In this document: positions 43,211 to 53,564 of the stretch, piece after piece | Numbering within the stretch: the first letter of the stretch is position 1 | Layout: each line of letters begins with the position of its first letter | Assembly: GCF_008107685.1 (NCBI RefSeq) | Contig: NZ_VIRF01000074.1 | Coordinates: 1 to 64,000, forward strand | Reading direction: 5' to 3' | Length of the DNA: 64,000 nt | Origin: Novosphingobium sp. BW1 | GTDB taxonomy: Bacteria > Pseudomonadota > Alphaproteobacteria > Sphingomonadales > Sphingomonadaceae | Notes under the pieces: generated by a model | Seen by the model: only the letters and a program-made list of their open reading frames with translations | Told to the model about the DNA's origin: nothing | The model's database searches: none | Position numbers and translations under genes: made by a program

Positions 43211-45468
43211 AACGCAGGCATGTGGCCCGGATCGCCACCTTCGTTGCCACCGCGCGGACCGCGGTCGCGACCCCCATCACGGCCACCGCGGCGCGGACCA
43301 CGGCGATCACCGCCACGGCCACCGCCGTCACGGTCGCCGCGCGGCGCCTTGGGCGGACGGGTGTCTTCCAGTTCCTCACCGGTTTCCTGGTCGACGACGC
43401 GCATCGAGAGGCGGACCTTGCCACGGTTGTCGATCTCGAGAACCTTGACCTTGACCTCCTGGCCTTCCTTGACGACGTCGGTCGGCTTTTCGACGCGCTC
43501 GTTCTTCATTTCGGAGACGTGGACGAGGCCGTCCTTGCCACCCATGAAGTTCACGAAAGCACCGAAGTCGACGATGTTGACGACCTTGCCGTTGTAGATC
43601 TTGCCGACTTCGGCTTCCTCGACAATCCCCTGGATCCAGGCCTTGGCGGCCTCGATCTGGTTGATGTCCGAGGAGGAGATCTTGATCACGCCTTCATCGT
43701 CGATATCGACCTTGGCGCCGGTCTCGGCGACGATCTCGCGGATGACCTTGCCGCCGGTGCCGATGACGTCACGGATCTTCGACTTGTCGATCTGGATCGT
43801 CTCGATGCGCGGCGCGTGGGCCGAAAGCTCGGTGCGGGCCGAACCCAGAGCCTTGGTCATTTCACCCAGGATGTGCGCGCGGCCGGCCTTGGCCTGCTCA
43901 AGCGCCTTGCCCATGATTTCCTTGGTGATGCCGGCGATCTTGATGTCCATCTGCATCGTGGTGATGCCGTTCTCGGTGCCTGCGACCTTGAAGTCCATGT
44001 CGCCGAGGTGATCCTCGTCGCCCAGGATGTCCGAGAGAACCGCGAAGTCATCGCCTTCGAGGATCAGGCCCATGGCGATGCCCGAAACCGGACGTGCCAG
44101 CGGAACGCCCGCGTCCATCATCGAGAGGCAGCCGCCGCAGATCGTCGCCATCGAGGACGAGCCGTTCGACTCGGTGATGTCCGAGAGGATGCGGATGGTG
44201 TAGGGGAAGTCTTCCTTGGCGGGCAGCACCGGGTGCAGCGCGCGCCAAGCCAGCTTGCCGTGGCCGATTTCGCGGCGGCCAGGCGCACCGAAGCGGCCCA
44301 CTTCACCGACCGAGTAGGGCGGGAAGTTGTAGTGCAGCATGAACGAGGAGTACGACAGGCCTTCGAGGCCGTCGATCATCTGCTCGGCGTCCTTGGTGCC
44401 CAGCGTGGTGGTGCAGATCGCCTGCGTTTCACCGCGGGTGAACAGCGCCGAACCGTGAGTGCGCGGCAGGAAGCCGACCATCGATTCGATCGGGCGGACC
44501 TGGTCGAGCTTGCGCCCGTCGATACGGGTGCCGTCCTTGAGGATGGCGCCGCGAACGATTTCCGCTTCGAGCTTCTTCATGGTCTTGATGGCGACCATCT
44601 GGGTCTGCGCCGATTCCTCGCCGAAAGCTTCCTTGGCCTTGGCGCGCGCCTCGTTGAGGGCCTTGGAACGGGCCGACTTGTCGGTCAGCTTGTAGGCCGC
44701 GGCAACGTCCTTGCCGACAGCCTTCTTCAGCTTCGCCTTGATGTCGGCCGTGTTGTCCGACAGGTCGATTTCCCAAGGCTCCTTGGCGGCCTGCTCGGCA
44801 AGGTCGATGACCAGGTCGACGACCTTCTTGCACTCGTCATGCGCGAACATGACAGCGCCCAGCATCTCATCCTCGGTCAGCTCCTTGGCTTCCGATTCGA
44901 CCATCATCACCGCGTTGCCGGTGGCGGCGACGACGAGGTCGAGACGGCCGTTTTCAAGGGCGGCGGTCTGCTTGGGGTTGAGCGTGTACTCGCCATCCTC
45001 GAAGCCGACGCGGCACGCGCCGATCGGGCCCATGAAGGGCACGCCCGAGATGGTGAGGGCAGCCGAAGCCGCGATCATCGCAACGATGTCGGCCTCGGTT
45101 TCGCCGTCATAGCTCAGGACCTGGCAGATGACGTTGATTTCGTTGTAGAAACCTTCGGGGAACAGCGGGCGCACCGGACGGTCGATCAAGCGGCTGGTAA
45201 GCGTTTCCTTTTCGGTCGCGCCGCGCTCACGCTTGAAGAAGCCGCCGGGGATACGGCCCGCCGACGAGAACTTCTCCTGGTAGTGCACGGTCAGCGGGAA
45301 GAAGTCCTGGCCTTCCTTCACCGACTTGGCGGCGGTTACCGCGCAGAGCACCACGGTTTCGCCATAGGTGGCGAGAACGGCACCGTCCGCCTGGCGGGCG
45401 ATGCGGCCGGTTTCGAGAGTGAGGGTCTTGCCGCCCCACTCCATCGATACGGTCTTGACGTCGAACAT
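43195..45468 (-). CDS. pnp: Polyribonucleotide nucleotidyltransferase (PNPase)
   Basis: A 757-residue phosphorolytic 3'-5' exonuclease. It has two RNase PH domains (first [20 protein letters not shown]; second with [20 protein letters not shown] and the catalytic stretch [20 protein letters not shown]), a KH domain ([20 protein letters not shown]) and an S1 domain ([20 protein letters not shown]). The C-terminal tail is Gly/Arg/Asp-rich, usual in Alphaproteobacteria. It follows rpsO and ends at a strong terminator. The 5' leader (45469-45693) is GC-rich and hairpin-forming, as expected for an autoregulated pnp. Confidence 0.97.
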   Translation of the reverse strand: MFDVKTVSMEWGGKTLTLETGRIARQADGAVLATYGETVVLCAVTAAKSVKEGQDFFPLTVHYQEKFSSAGRIPGGFFKRERGATEKETLTSRLIDRPVRPLFPEGFYNEINVICQVLSYDGETEADIVAMIAASAALTISGVPFMGPIGACRVGFEDGEYTLNPKQTAALENGRLDLVVAATGNAVMMVESEAKELTEDEMLGAVMFAHDECKKVVDLVIDLAEQAAKEPWEIDLSDNTADIKAKLKKAVGKDVAAAYKLTDKSARSKALNEARAKAKEAFGEESAQTQMVAIKTMKKLEAEIVRGAILKDGTRIDGRKLDQVRPIESMVGFLPRTHGSALFTRGETQAICTTTLGTKDAEQMIDGLEGLSYSSFMLHYNFPPYSVGEVGRFGAPGRREIGHGKLAWRALHPVLPAKEDFPYTIRILSDITESNGSSSMATICGGCLSMMDAGVPLARPVSGIAMGLILEGDDFAVLSDILGDEDHLGDMDFKVAGTENGITTMQMDIKIAGITKEIMGKALEQAKAGRAHILGEMTKALGSARTELSAHAPRIETIQIDKSKIRDVIGTGGKVIREIVAETGAKVDIDDEGVIKISSSDINQIEAAKAWIQGIVEEAEVGKIYNGKVVNIVDFGAFVNFMGGKDGLVHVSEMKNERVEKPTDVVKEGQEVKVKVLEIDNRGKVRLSMRVVDQETGEELEDTRPPKAPRGDRDGGGRGGDRRGPRRGGRDGGRDRGPRGGNEGGDPGHMPAFLKED

Positions 45469-45693
45469 AGAATATTCCTCAGCCCGCCGGCCCTATTGCC
45501 TGCGGGATTTACTGCCGGGGATGCCGTCCCGGTCCGGTACGGGGCCTGTCATGCCCCGAAGGCCCCTCGCCGGATTGCGAGGATACCTGTCTATTTCGGT
45601 GCCCGGGCCGGCCATGCGGCCCCGGCGGGGTCTTCCCTAGCACAACGAGGAACGCAGGTGGATAGGTCCCGTACGCATGCCGGAAATATGAAA

Positions 45694-45714
45694 CGGCCCG
45701 CCAGAGGCGGGCCG
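45694..45714 (-). terminator. Hairpin between rpsO and pnp
   Basis: CGGCCCGCC and GGCGGGCCG pair around AGA, about 15 nt after the rpsO stop on the minus strand, then TTTCAT. It probably attenuates or ends rpsO transcription, with the pnp leader continuing downstream. Confidence 0.75.
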
Positions 45715-45727
45715 AAACATTTGGCTG

Positions 45728-45997
45728 TTACTTACGCAGACCCAGCTTCTGGATCAGGTTGTTGTAACGCTGCACGTCCTTCTTCTTGAGGTAGGCCAGC
45801 AGCGAACGACGCTTGTTGACCATGGCGAGAAGACCGCGACGCGAGTGGTTGTCCTTGTGGTGCGCCTTGAAGTGCTCGGTCAGGTTGCGGATACGCTCGG
45901 TGAGGATCGCGACCTGAACTTCCGGAGAACCGGTGTCGCCCGAAACGCGGGCGTTGTCGGTGATGATTTCCGTCTTCTTTTCGGCAGTAACCGTCAT
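45728..45997 (-). CDS. rpsO: 30S ribosomal protein S15
   Basis: An 89-residue S15, the normal length. The signature [20 protein letters not shown] and terminal LIQKLGLRK are intact. ATG 45997 is chosen over the in-frame GTG at 46006 because GGAG lies about 8 nt before it and it gives the family N-terminus MTVTAEKK. truB ends 5 nt upstream; the order truB-rpsO-pnp is conserved across bacteria. Confidence 0.97.
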   Translation of the reverse strand: MTVTAEKKTEIITDNARVSGDTGSPEVQVAILTERIRNLTEHFKAHHKDNHSRRGLLAMVNKRRSLLAYLKKKDVQRYNNLIQKLGLRK

Positions 45998-46002
45998 GTC
46001 AT

Positions 46003-46920
46003 TCACTCCGCGACATCTGTGAGGTTGAACCCCCGGACCACGCGGACATCGCCGTGTGAAAGCTCCACCAGCGCGACCGGAAGCGAATCCTGCCGTGCCC
46101 AGTAAAGCCCGTCATCCTGGGGCATCCCGGTCAGAACGCGGCCCTGTCGGACCGCCCTTGCCTGCTCCGGGTCGAGGTCGATGGCCGGGATGTCGTCCAG
46201 CCCCGCCTCCAGCGGCAAGAGTATCTGTTCAAGAGGCGCGCCCTTACCGACTTGGTTCAATTTGTCCAGCGAAATCGCCCCCGAGAGGTCGAAGGGCCCG
46301 GCCTTGATCCGGCGCAGCATCGTCACCGTGCCGCAGCTTCCCAGCGCGTGCGCGATGTCGCGCGCCAGACTGCGGATGTAGGTTCCCTTGGAGACATTGG
46401 CCTGCAACGTCACCCCGTCCCGGGCATCGAAGCCATGGATCTCAAGGGCATGGATCGTGACCTCGCGGGACTTGAGAGTGACCTCCTCGCCCGCACGCGC
46501 CAGATCATAAGCCCGCTTGCCCTCGATTTTGAGCGCGGAATAGGCGGGCGGGACCTGGGTGATGGGGCCTGTGAACTGCGGGAGGACCGCCGCCAGCTCC
46601 TCCGCACTGGGGAAGACGTCGCTCGTCGCAATCACCTTGCCCTCGGCATCGAGCGTGTCTGACTCTTCGCCAAAACGCAGCGTGAAGAGATAGGTCTTGT
46701 CGGCATCGAGCATCCGGCCCGTCAGCTTGGTCGCCTCGCCCAAAGCGATGGGAAGAACCCCGGAGGCCAGTGGATCGAGCGTGCCGCCATGGCCCACCTT
46801 GACCCCGCCCTTGAGTTTTACGTTGAAGCCCGCTTCGCGCAGGTTGCGCTTGACCGCGGCGACGGCCTGCGTGGAGCCCAGCTCCACCGGCTTGTCGAGA
46901 ATAATCCAGCCATGGGGCAT
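46003..46920 (-). CDS. truB: tRNA pseudouridine(55) synthase
   Basis: A 305-residue TruB. The catalytic Asp is in [20 protein letters not shown], and the tail motifs are [19 protein letters not shown] and [18 protein letters not shown]. It forms pseudouridine 55 in the T loop of tRNAs. The start at 46920 ([11 protein letters not shown]) has GAGGTG upstream; in-frame codons further upstream are not family-like. Confidence 0.95.
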   Translation of the reverse strand: MPHGWIILDKPVELGSTQAVAAVKRNLREAGFNVKLKGGVKVGHGGTLDPLASGVLPIALGEATKLTGRMLDADKTYLFTLRFGEESDTLDAEGKVIATSDVFPSAEELAAVLPQFTGPITQVPPAYSALKIEGKRAYDLARAGEEVTLKSREVTIHALEIHGFDARDGVTLQANVSKGTYIRSLARDIAHALGSCGTVTMLRRIKAGPFDLSGAISLDKLNQVGKGAPLEQILLPLEAGLDDIPAIDLDPEQARAVRQGRVLTGMPQDDGLYWARQDSLPVALVELSHGDVRVVRGFNLTDVAE

Positions 46921-47001
46921 CAGCGCACCTCGGAATAGGAAAGTCGGGCGTTCATCGTCATGGCGCCCCAAGAGGTAATGCACGCGAGCTTGTCAACACG
47001 G

Positions 47002-47024
47002 GCGGGCCTTGCGGTCAGGCCCGC
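47002..47024. terminator. Hairpin between truB and uppP
   Basis: GCGGGCCT and AGGCCCGC pair around a short loop in the 142-bp gap. It lies downstream of the uppP stop on the minus strand. No clear U-tract follows, so a terminator role is uncertain. Confidence 0.35.
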
Positions 47025-47062
47025 TCCTCAAGGGACATGCGCGCCCAGACCACGACCTGCCG

Positions 47063-47926
47063 TCAGACCGCGGGCAGGAGGCCCAGGCTCACTGCGATAA
47101 GGATCGCACCGCCCGCAACGATCCGATACCATACGAAGGGCATGAAACTGCGGGTCGAAATGAGCCGCAGGAAGCCCACGATCACGAAGTAGCCGATGAC
47201 GAAGGCGACCAGCGTGGCCGCCGCGGTCTGGGCAAAGTCGAACGGCCCGAAGTCACCCCAATGCCGGATCAGCTCGTAGAAGCCGGACGCCAGCACGGCG
47301 GGGATGGCCAAGAGAAACGAATAGCGCGCGGCCGCCTCTCGCGTGAAGCCCAGAAACAGGCCGACACTGATCGTCCCCCCCGAACGCGAGACTCCCGGAA
47401 TAAGCGCCATCGCCTGAGCAAAGCCGAGCAAAATACCGCTGCGCAAGCCAAGGTCATCAAGGTCCCGGCCCCGGCGGCCGATGCGATCGGCGACGCCAAG
47501 GACGATGCCGAACACGATGAGCATCGAGGCCGTGATGTAGAGATTGCGCAAGGTCCCCTCAATCGCGTCCTTGAAAGCGAGGCCCAGGATGGCGATCGGC
47601 AGGGTTCCCAGAATCACCAGCCAGGCCATGCGGACATCTTGCGCTTCTGCTGCACGCTTGCCGGTGGGCGAACGCAGCCAGGCGAACGCGATGCGCCAGA
47701 TATCCTTACGAAAATAGAGCAGCACGGCCGCTTCGGTGCCGATCTGGGTGATCGCGGAAAAAGCCGCGCCCGGATCCTCGCCTGAGGGCAGAAGCGCCCC
47801 GACGATGCGCAAATGCGCGCTGGAGGAAATGGGCAGGAACTCGGTCAGTCCTTGGACGATGCCAAGCACGATCACTTCGAGCCAGGACAGGAATTCAGGG
47901 GAAATAGCTCTTCTCCAGACGGGCAT
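47063..47926 (-). CDS. uppP: Undecaprenyl-diphosphatase
   Basis: A 287-residue integral membrane phosphatase recycling undecaprenyl diphosphate for cell-wall synthesis. Family motifs: WLEVIVLGIVQGLTEFLPIS with SSAHLRIV (the EFLPISSSAH signature) and MALIPGVSRSGGTISVGLFL (the PGxSRSG motif), with about eight hydrophobic segments. The start at 47926 adds 13 residues before the conserved WLEV; I see no strong ribosome site, so the true start may differ. Confidence 0.92.
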   Translation of the reverse strand: MPVWRRAISPEFLSWLEVIVLGIVQGLTEFLPISSSAHLRIVGALLPSGEDPGAAFSAITQIGTEAAVLLYFRKDIWRIAFAWLRSPTGKRAAEAQDVRMAWLVILGTLPIAILGLAFKDAIEGTLRNLYITASMLIVFGIVLGVADRIGRRGRDLDDLGLRSGILLGFAQAMALIPGVSRSGGTISVGLFLGFTREAAARYSFLLAIPAVLASGFYELIRHWGDFGPFDFAQTAAATLVAFVIGYFVIVGFLRLISTRSFMPFVWYRIVAGGAILIAVSLGLLPAV

Positions 47927-48227
47927 GCGCGGTGGGACGTTCACACGAAGGATGCGCAGACGAGGGCCTTGATAGCGTCCATTTTTAATTTTGTAAGGAG
48001 GGCAAAGCACCCTGTCCGCTGCCAAAGATCACCACAAGGCGCTCGAACGCGGCCAGAGTGCCGAAACCCGAACACGGGGTGGCGAACACAGGCGCGGCAC
48101 GCACGGGCGTGAACCAGCGCATCTGAATTCATGCGAATCGGGGAATGTGCCGCGCAGAACGCGAGGGTGATGATCCCCGGATCATTCCCCGTGCGCCCCG
48201 ACCCTGCCCTTCCGGCGCGGCTCAGGA

Positions 48228-49067
48228 TCAATCGCGCGCGATCGCGGTCATCCCGTCCTTGCCCGTGGTCGTACCCGGGCTGGCATCTTCGCGGTGTCTG
48301 GCGACGGCCTCGGAGATGAGGCGGTCCTGCTCTTCGGGGGCCATGCGCTCCCACCCGGCGCGGCCCAGCTTTTCCAGCGGGCGGTAGCGGACCTTGTACT
48401 GCATGCGCGCCGAACCCTCGACCCAGTAGCCCAGGTACACGAAGCCCAGCCCCATCTCGGTCGAGCGTCGGATGTGGTCGAGAATAATGTAGTTACCGAG
48501 GCCCTTGCGCGCGCTGGCCGGGTCATAAAAGCTGTAGATCATCGAGAGCCCGTCGCACTGCCGGTCGGTCAGGCAGGCCCCGATAAGGCGGCCCGGCGTC
48601 ACCCCGTCCTCGGACGGTTCGCGGTATTCAACGACGTAGCTGGTGACGGGCGTATGCTCAACCATGTCGGCGTAGTCGATCTCGTCCATCGCGGTCATCC
48701 CGCCTTCGGGATGGCGTTCGGCAAGATAGGCCTGAAGCAGCTCAAACTGCTCGCTGGTGGACCAGGGGCGGCAGACGGTGACGACCAGATCGTCATTCGC
48801 CCTGAGCGCGCGCTTCTGCGAAGAGGAGGCGGCAAACTCGCTGGCGACCACGCGCACCGAAATGCAGGCGCTGCAGTCGATGCAGGAGGGGCGGTAGGCG
48901 ACGGTCTGGCTGCGGCGAAAGCCAATACGGCTGAGCGCATCGTTCAGGGAATCCGCATGTGGCCCCTTGAGCTCTGTGAACACCTTGCGCTCGCTCCGGC
49001 CCGGCAGATAGGGGCACGGCGCGGGGCTGGTCACGAAGAAGCGCGGAAATCGAACCGGTGCCGTCAC
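48228..49067 (-). CDS. bpt: Aspartate/glutamate leucyltransferase
   Basis: A 279-residue arginyltransferase-like enzyme of the N-end rule pathway that adds Leu to N-terminal Asp/Glu. Signs: the N-terminal [19 protein letters not shown] with Cys, [21 protein letters not shown] (Cys triad), [22 protein letters not shown] and [20 protein letters not shown]. The 301-bp gap below (47927-48227) has no gene; it contains a small dyad ATGATCC-CC-GGATCAT at 48170-48185. Confidence 0.92.
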   Translation of the reverse strand: MTAPVRFPRFFVTSPAPCPYLPGRSERKVFTELKGPHADSLNDALSRIGFRRSQTVAYRPSCIDCSACISVRVVASEFAASSSQKRALRANDDLVVTVCRPWSTSEQFELLQAYLAERHPEGGMTAMDEIDYADMVEHTPVTSYVVEYREPSEDGVTPGRLIGACLTDRQCDGLSMIYSFYDPASARKGLGNYIILDHIRRSTEMGLGFVYLGYWVEGSARMQYKVRYRPLEKLGRAGWERMAPEEQDRLISEAVARHREDASPGTTTGKDGMTAIARD

Positions 49068-49331
49068 GGGGGCGCTGCGTCCTCTTGTTTCTTACCTGCG
49101 TGGTCGATCAAGGCACCACGAAGGCTCCTTGTTCCGGCAAATATGCAGGAGCATATCCGCCGTTGAAAGCGTTTTAACCACAAAAGTGGCGCAAGCGCTT
49201 CCGGGATCGCGTGAAATTTACGCCATCCCGGAGCCTTGTCCCGGATCAGGCCGGGTTTCACCCCAAGTATTCACACCCAGGTCGCTGTGCGGAGCCGCAC
49301 GGTCACCAGATCGCGGTCCCGGACCCGAGGT

Positions 49332-50585
49332 TCAGTCGGTCTCGACCCGGCGCACTTCGTAGCCCTCGCGGTGAAGTGCGGCGATCAGCGCGTCGAGCTG
49401 CGCCGAATCGCGCGCTTCGCACTCGATCTCGGTCACCAGCCCCTTGGCGGGCAGGTGCGTGAAGATGCGCTGGTGGAAGACCTCGATTATGTTCACATTC
49501 TGCTCGTGAAACACCTTGGCCACCTTGAACAGCGCGCCCGCGCGATCCTGCAGGCCTATGCGCAGGCGTGCGAGGCGGCCCGAACGGGCGAGGTCGCGCA
49601 GCAGCACGTTGGCGAGCAGGCGCGTGTCGATGTTGCCGCCCGACAGCACGATGCCAACCTTGCGGCCCTTGAACAGGTCGCGGTTGTCCATCAGCGCGGC
49701 CAGACCGCAGGCGCCCGCGCCCTCGACCAGCGTCTTCTCGATCTGGAGAAGCAGCGCCAGCGCGCCCTCGATCTTGGGCTCGCTGACCAGCAGGATGTCG
49801 TCGAGCAGGCCTTTCAGGGTGCGCGAGGTGAACGCGCCGGGCGAGAATACCGCGATGCCCTCGGCCAGCGTGTCTCCGCCGATCGGCAGGTTCATCCCTT
49901 TGAGGGCGTTGTACATCGAGGGGTAGAGCTGCGCCTCGACGCCGTAGATCTTCATCTCGGGCTTGAGCGCACGCGCAGCCGTCCCCATCCCTGAACTTAG
50001 GCCACCCCCGCCGATCGGCACGACCAGTGTATCGAGATCGGGCACGTCCTCGAGCATTTCGAGCGCCACCGTGCCCTGCCCGGCCGCGACGTGCGGATCA
50101 TCGAAGGGGTGGACGAAGGTGTAGCCGTGCTCGGCCTCCAGCTTGCGCGCGTGGGCATAGGCATCGTCGAAGCTCTCGCCCTCAAGGACGACCTTGCCAC
50201 CCACGCTCTCGGTCTGCATGACCTTCACGAGCGGAGTCGTGCGCGGCATGACGATGGTGACCGGGATGCCCAGGCGCGTGCCATGGTAGCTCAGCCCCTG
50301 CGCGTGGTTGCCCGCCGAGGCTGCGATCACGCCGCGGCTCTTGCGCTCCTCGCTCAGCTGCATGAGCGCGTTGAGCGCCCCGCGTTCCTTGTAAGATGCC
50401 GTAAACTGGTGATTTTCGAACTTGAGCCAAATATCGGCGCCGGTAATTTCGCTGAGCGTCTGGCTGCGCATCGTCGGCGTACGGACAATATTGCCAGAAA
50501 TACGCCCCGATGCCGCGCGGACATCATCGAGGGTCAGGACCGCGTCTGCGGCCGTTTCGGCAGGCTTCGATACAGGCTGTTCCAT
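49332..50585 (-). CDS. Threonine ammonia-lyase with ACT domain
   Basis: A 417-residue PLP enzyme deaminating threonine (and serine) to 2-oxobutyrate. The PLP Lys is in NHQFTASYKERGALNALMQL, with VIAASAGNHAQGLSYHGTRL and the Gly-rich phosphate loop VVPIGGGGLSSGM. A C-terminal ACT-type domain (about residues 330-417, IGLQDRAGALFKVAKVFHEQ) could bind an allosteric effector. One regulatory domain fits the catabolic/alphaproteobacterial type rather than the two-domain biosynthetic IlvA. The start at 50585 is family-consistent. The upstream 125 bp to the next divergent gene holds no gene, nor does 49068-49331. Confidence 0.9.
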   Translation of the reverse strand: MEQPVSKPAETAADAVLTLDDVRAASGRISGNIVRTPTMRSQTLSEITGADIWLKFENHQFTASYKERGALNALMQLSEERKSRGVIAASAGNHAQGLSYHGTRLGIPVTIVMPRTTPLVKVMQTESVGGKVVLEGESFDDAYAHARKLEAEHGYTFVHPFDDPHVAAGQGTVALEMLEDVPDLDTLVVPIGGGGLSSGMGTAARALKPEMKIYGVEAQLYPSMYNALKGMNLPIGGDTLAEGIAVFSPGAFTSRTLKGLLDDILLVSEPKIEGALALLLQIEKTLVEGAGACGLAALMDNRDLFKGRKVGIVLSGGNIDTRLLANVLLRDLARSGRLARLRIGLQDRAGALFKVAKVFHEQNVNIIEVFHQRIFTHLPAKGLVTEIECEARDSAQLDALIAALHREGYEVRRVETD

Positions 50586-50710
50586 CCGGGGGCGCCTAAA
50601 GGAATTACCGGGGAATTGAAAGGCGGCAAAGGGCCGCCTATCCTCTCGACTGGGCGCAGCGCCGTCGCACGACGGTTTGCATTTGGCCAAAACACGTTAA
50701 GGACAAGGCC

Positions 50711-51679
50711 ATGACCGAACAGATAAGTGATGCACACGCCGAAGAGCCGCAGACCGGCGAGGAAACCGCGCCGGAGCGGCCTCAGGTGGAGCCGCGCAAG
50801 GTCTCCTTCATCGGCCTTGGCGTGATGGGCGGCGAAATCGCGCGGCACATTGCCGAGGCGGGCCACGAACTGACGATCTACAACCGCTCCCCCGACCGGC
50901 TGAAGCGCTGGCAAGAAGAGAACCCGGGCCTCGCCTCGCGCGTGGCGGCCAATCCCGCGCACGCCGCGCTTGACGCCGATGTCGTCATCACGTGCGTGGG
51001 CAACGATGATGATCTTGCCGACGTGGTGCTTGGTCCCAACGGGGCCTTTCGCACGATGCGCAAGGGCTCGACCTTCATCGACCACACCACCGTCTCGGCG
51101 CGCATCGCCCGCCAGATCTCGGTCGAGGCCCGTGACCTCCAGATCCAGTGCGTCGACGCGCCGATGACCGGCTCGCAGATCGGCGCCGAGCAAGGCACGC
51201 TCACACTCATGTGCGGCGGGCGCGACGCGGCCATCGAGGCCGCCCGCCCCGTCATGGAGGCCTACTCCAGCCGCATCGTCCACGTCGGCAAGGCCGGTGC
51301 GGGGCAGACCGCGAAGATGGCCTGCCAGATCTGCATCGCAGGCAACATCGCGGCCCTCGCCGAGGCGGTTCGCTTCGCGCAGGCCTCCCACCTTGACATG
51401 GACAAGGTCTACGAAGCGATTTCGGGGGGTGCGGCGCAGTCCTGGCAGATGGACAACCGCTGGTCCTCGATGGACGCCGACGAATTCGACTTCGGCTTCG
51501 CCATCGACTGGATGCGCAAGGACCTGGGGCTCAGCCTCGAGGAAGGCCGGGGACTGGGTGTCTCGCTCCCCGTTGCGGGCCTCGTCGACCAGTTCTTCGC
51601 CGAGATCCAGGCCATGGGCGGCGGACGTCTCGACACGAGCGCCATCGTCAAGCGGCTGCCGAGGAAAAGCCGTCCGTGA
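50711..51679 (+). CDS. NAD(P)-dependent beta-hydroxyacid dehydrogenase
   Basis: A 322-residue member of the 3-hydroxyisobutyrate/tartronate-semialdehyde reductase family. The dinucleotide motif is VSFIGLGVMGGEIARHIAEA; the signature DAPMTGSQIGAEQGTLTLMC is present; the catalytic Lys is in GKAGAGQTAKMACQICIAGN. The 35-residue acidic leader before the Rossmann fold is unusual but in frame. Its stop overlaps the amidohydrolase start by 4 nt. The substrate is not readable. Confidence 0.88.
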   Translation: MTEQISDAHAEEPQTGEETAPERPQVEPRKVSFIGLGVMGGEIARHIAEAGHELTIYNRSPDRLKRWQEENPGLASRVAANPAHAALDADVVITCVGNDDDLADVVLGPNGAFRTMRKGSTFIDHTTVSARIARQISVEARDLQIQCVDAPMTGSQIGAEQGTLTLMCGGRDAAIEAARPVMEAYSSRIVHVGKAGAGQTAKMACQICIAGNIAALAEAVRFAQASHLDMDKVYEAISGGAAQSWQMDNRWSSMDADEFDFGFAIDWMRKDLGLSLEEGRGLGVSLPVAGLVDQFFAEIQAMGGGRLDTSAIVKRLPRKSRP

Positions 51680-53433
51680 CATTCGTTCGCCGTGCGGTTC
51701 TGACCGCGATGCTGGGAACGGCGCTGATTGCCGTGCCCGCCGAAGCCCGCAAGAAAAAGAAGGCCGAGGAGGTCGAAAAGCCCGTCCCCGGCACGCTCAT
51801 CGACAACATCGAGGGACTCTCGCCCGACGGCAAGGGGGGGGTCGAGCACTTCGACGGCTTCCTGATCGCCCCTGACGGCCACGTTGCCGAGGTCTATCAC
51901 GAGGGCGAAAAGCGCCCGAAGTACGCCGACTACCGGCTCGATGGCGAGGGGCAGGTGGTGGTCCCCGGCATGATCGACGCGCACACGCACGTCATGATGC
52001 TGGGCTTTTCCAAGCTGACGCTTGACCTGTCGCAGGCCCACTCGCTCGATGAGGCGCTCGCGCGCATCGCGGCCTGGACCGCGGCCCATCCCGAGGCGCC
52101 CTGGATTCTGGGCACGGGCTGGAACGAGGTCGAGTGGGGATTGGACCGCCTGCCCACCGCAGCCGAACTCGATAGCGTTACCGGCGGCAAGCCCGCCTGG
52201 CTGAGCCGCGTCGATGCGCACGGTGGCTGGGCCAACACCGCCGCGCTTGAAGCGGCCGGGATCACTGCCAATACCAAGGACCCCAAGGGCGGGCGCATCG
52301 CGCGAACCGCTGGGGGCGCGCCCGAGGGCGTCCTTGTCGATGCGGCGGCCAAACTGGTCGAAGCCAAGCTCCCCGCCCCGCGCCCCGAGGACCGCGACGC
52401 CGCGCTCGCCGAAGCCCAGCTTGACTTCCTCAGGAACGGGGTCACCGCGGTTGCCGACATGGGCACCAGCATCGAGGACTGGCAGGCGTTCCGCCGTGCC
52501 GGCGATACCGGACGGCTGCGCGTGCGCATCGTCTCCTACGCTGATTCGATTGCCAACATGGAGCTCATCGGCGGGCCCGGCCCCTCGGCCTGGGTCTACG
52601 ATGACCGCCTGCGCCTCAGCGGCGTAAAGCTCTTCCTCGACGGCGCGCTCGGCTCACGCGGGGCCTGGCTCAAGGAACCTTACACGGACGCTCCCGAAAC
52701 GCGCGGCCTGCCGCTCCTGTCGCAGACCCAGCTTTCCAACATGATGAGCCGCGCCGCACTCGACCACTTCCAGGTCGCGGTCCACGCCATCGGCGACAAG
52801 GCCAATTCGGTCGTGCTCGACGCGCTCGACGAGCTGTCGCACACCTACACCGGAGACCGGCGCTGGCGCATCGAACACGCGCAGATCCTTGACCCCGCCG
52901 ACATCGCGCGCTTTGCCGAGCACGGTGCCATCGCTTCGATGCAGCCCCAGCACGAGGCGAGCGACCGCACCATGGCCGAAGCGCGGCTGGGCCCGGGGCG
53001 CCTGTCCGGCGCCTACGCCTGGAAATCGCTTACGAACGCCGGAGCCACGCTCGCCTTTGGCTCGGACACGCCGGTCGAACCCGCACGCCCCTTTACCGGC
53101 ATGGCCGTTGCCGTGACCCGGCAGAGCGCGGACGGTCAGCCCTTCGGCGGCTGGCAACCGCAGGAGACGATCTCACGCGAAGCGGCCCTCGCGGCCTACA
53201 CCACGGGCGCGGCCTACGCGATGTTTGCCGAGGATCGCCTAGGGCGCATCGCCAAGGGCTACCGCGCGGACTTCCTGTTCGTGGACAAGGACCCGATGAC
53301 GGTCAGCCCCGAGGCCCTGCGCACGCTCACGGTCAAGGAGACCTGGATCGGCGGCCAGCAGGCGTGGGCCGCAGAAGCAAGCGCCAAGAGCGAGGAAGCG
53401 CTGCGGCCCGAGGAAGACGATGAAGAACGGTAA
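51676..53433 (+). CDS. Amidohydrolase (YtcJ-like), secreted
   Basis: A 585-residue metal-dependent hydrolase with a signal peptide (RRAVLTAMLGTALIAVPAEA). Metal motifs: VVVPGMIDAHTHVMMLG (HxH), LDGALGSRGAWLKEPY, FQVAVHAIGDKANSVVLDAL (His), RWRIEHAQIL (His), FGSDTPVEPARPF (Asp). The YtcJ-like domain order and length fit N-substituted formamide deformylase relatives. The C-terminus is a short acidic tail (EEALRPEEDDEER). Translation is coupled to the upstream dehydrogenase. It converges with tatC across repeat copy 6. Confidence 0.88.
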   Translation: MTFVRRAVLTAMLGTALIAVPAEARKKKKAEEVEKPVPGTLIDNIEGLSPDGKGGVEHFDGFLIAPDGHVAEVYHEGEKRPKYADYRLDGEGQVVVPGMIDAHTHVMMLGFSKLTLDLSQAHSLDEALARIAAWTAAHPEAPWILGTGWNEVEWGLDRLPTAAELDSVTGGKPAWLSRVDAHGGWANTAALEAAGITANTKDPKGGRIARTAGGAPEGVLVDAAAKLVEAKLPAPRPEDRDAALAEAQLDFLRNGVTAVADMGTSIEDWQAFRRAGDTGRLRVRIVSYADSIANMELIGGPGPSAWVYDDRLRLSGVKLFLDGALGSRGAWLKEPYTDAPETRGLPLLSQTQLSNMMSRAALDHFQVAVHAIGDKANSVVLDALDELSHTYTGDRRWRIEHAQILDPADIARFAEHGAIASMQPQHEASDRTMAEARLGPGRLSGAYAWKSLTNAGATLAFGSDTPVEPARPFTGMAVAVTRQSADGQPFGGWQPQETISREAALAAYTTGAAYAMFAEDRLGRIAKGYRADFLFVDKDPMTVSPEALRTLTVKETWIGGQQAWAAEASAKSEEALRPEEDDEER

Positions 53434-53440
53434 AGGGAAA

Positions 53441-53556
53441 TCCGAGGGCCATCGCCCTCAGTCTCCCCGAACTATCGACCTCAAGGCTCTCAGGCTGTCG
53501 TAGCCGAGAAGGGTGCGGTCGCCGATTTCGGGGTCAGGGGGCGAAGGCCCCTTGAA
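53441..53556 (-). repeat. Palindromic interspersed repeat, copy 6 (reverse)
   Basis: The reverse copy begins with hairpin B (TCCGAGGGCCATCGCCCTCA) 7 nt after the amidohydrolase stop and ends with hairpin A TCAGGGGGCGAAGGCCCCTTGA. It ends 9 nt before the tatC stop, filling the gap between convergent genes. Confidence 0.83.
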
Positions 53557-53564
53557 TCATTCTC

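Noticed and set aside
43222..45789. An 855-codon open frame opposite pnp.
   Set aside because: The minus strand is unmistakable PNPase; the plus-strand product is Asp/Gly/His-rich and unlike any family.
48170..48185. Dyad ATGATCC-CC-GGATCAT below bpt as a terminator or operator.
   Set aside because: The stem is short, no U-tract follows on either strand, and there is only one copy, so no function can be supported.
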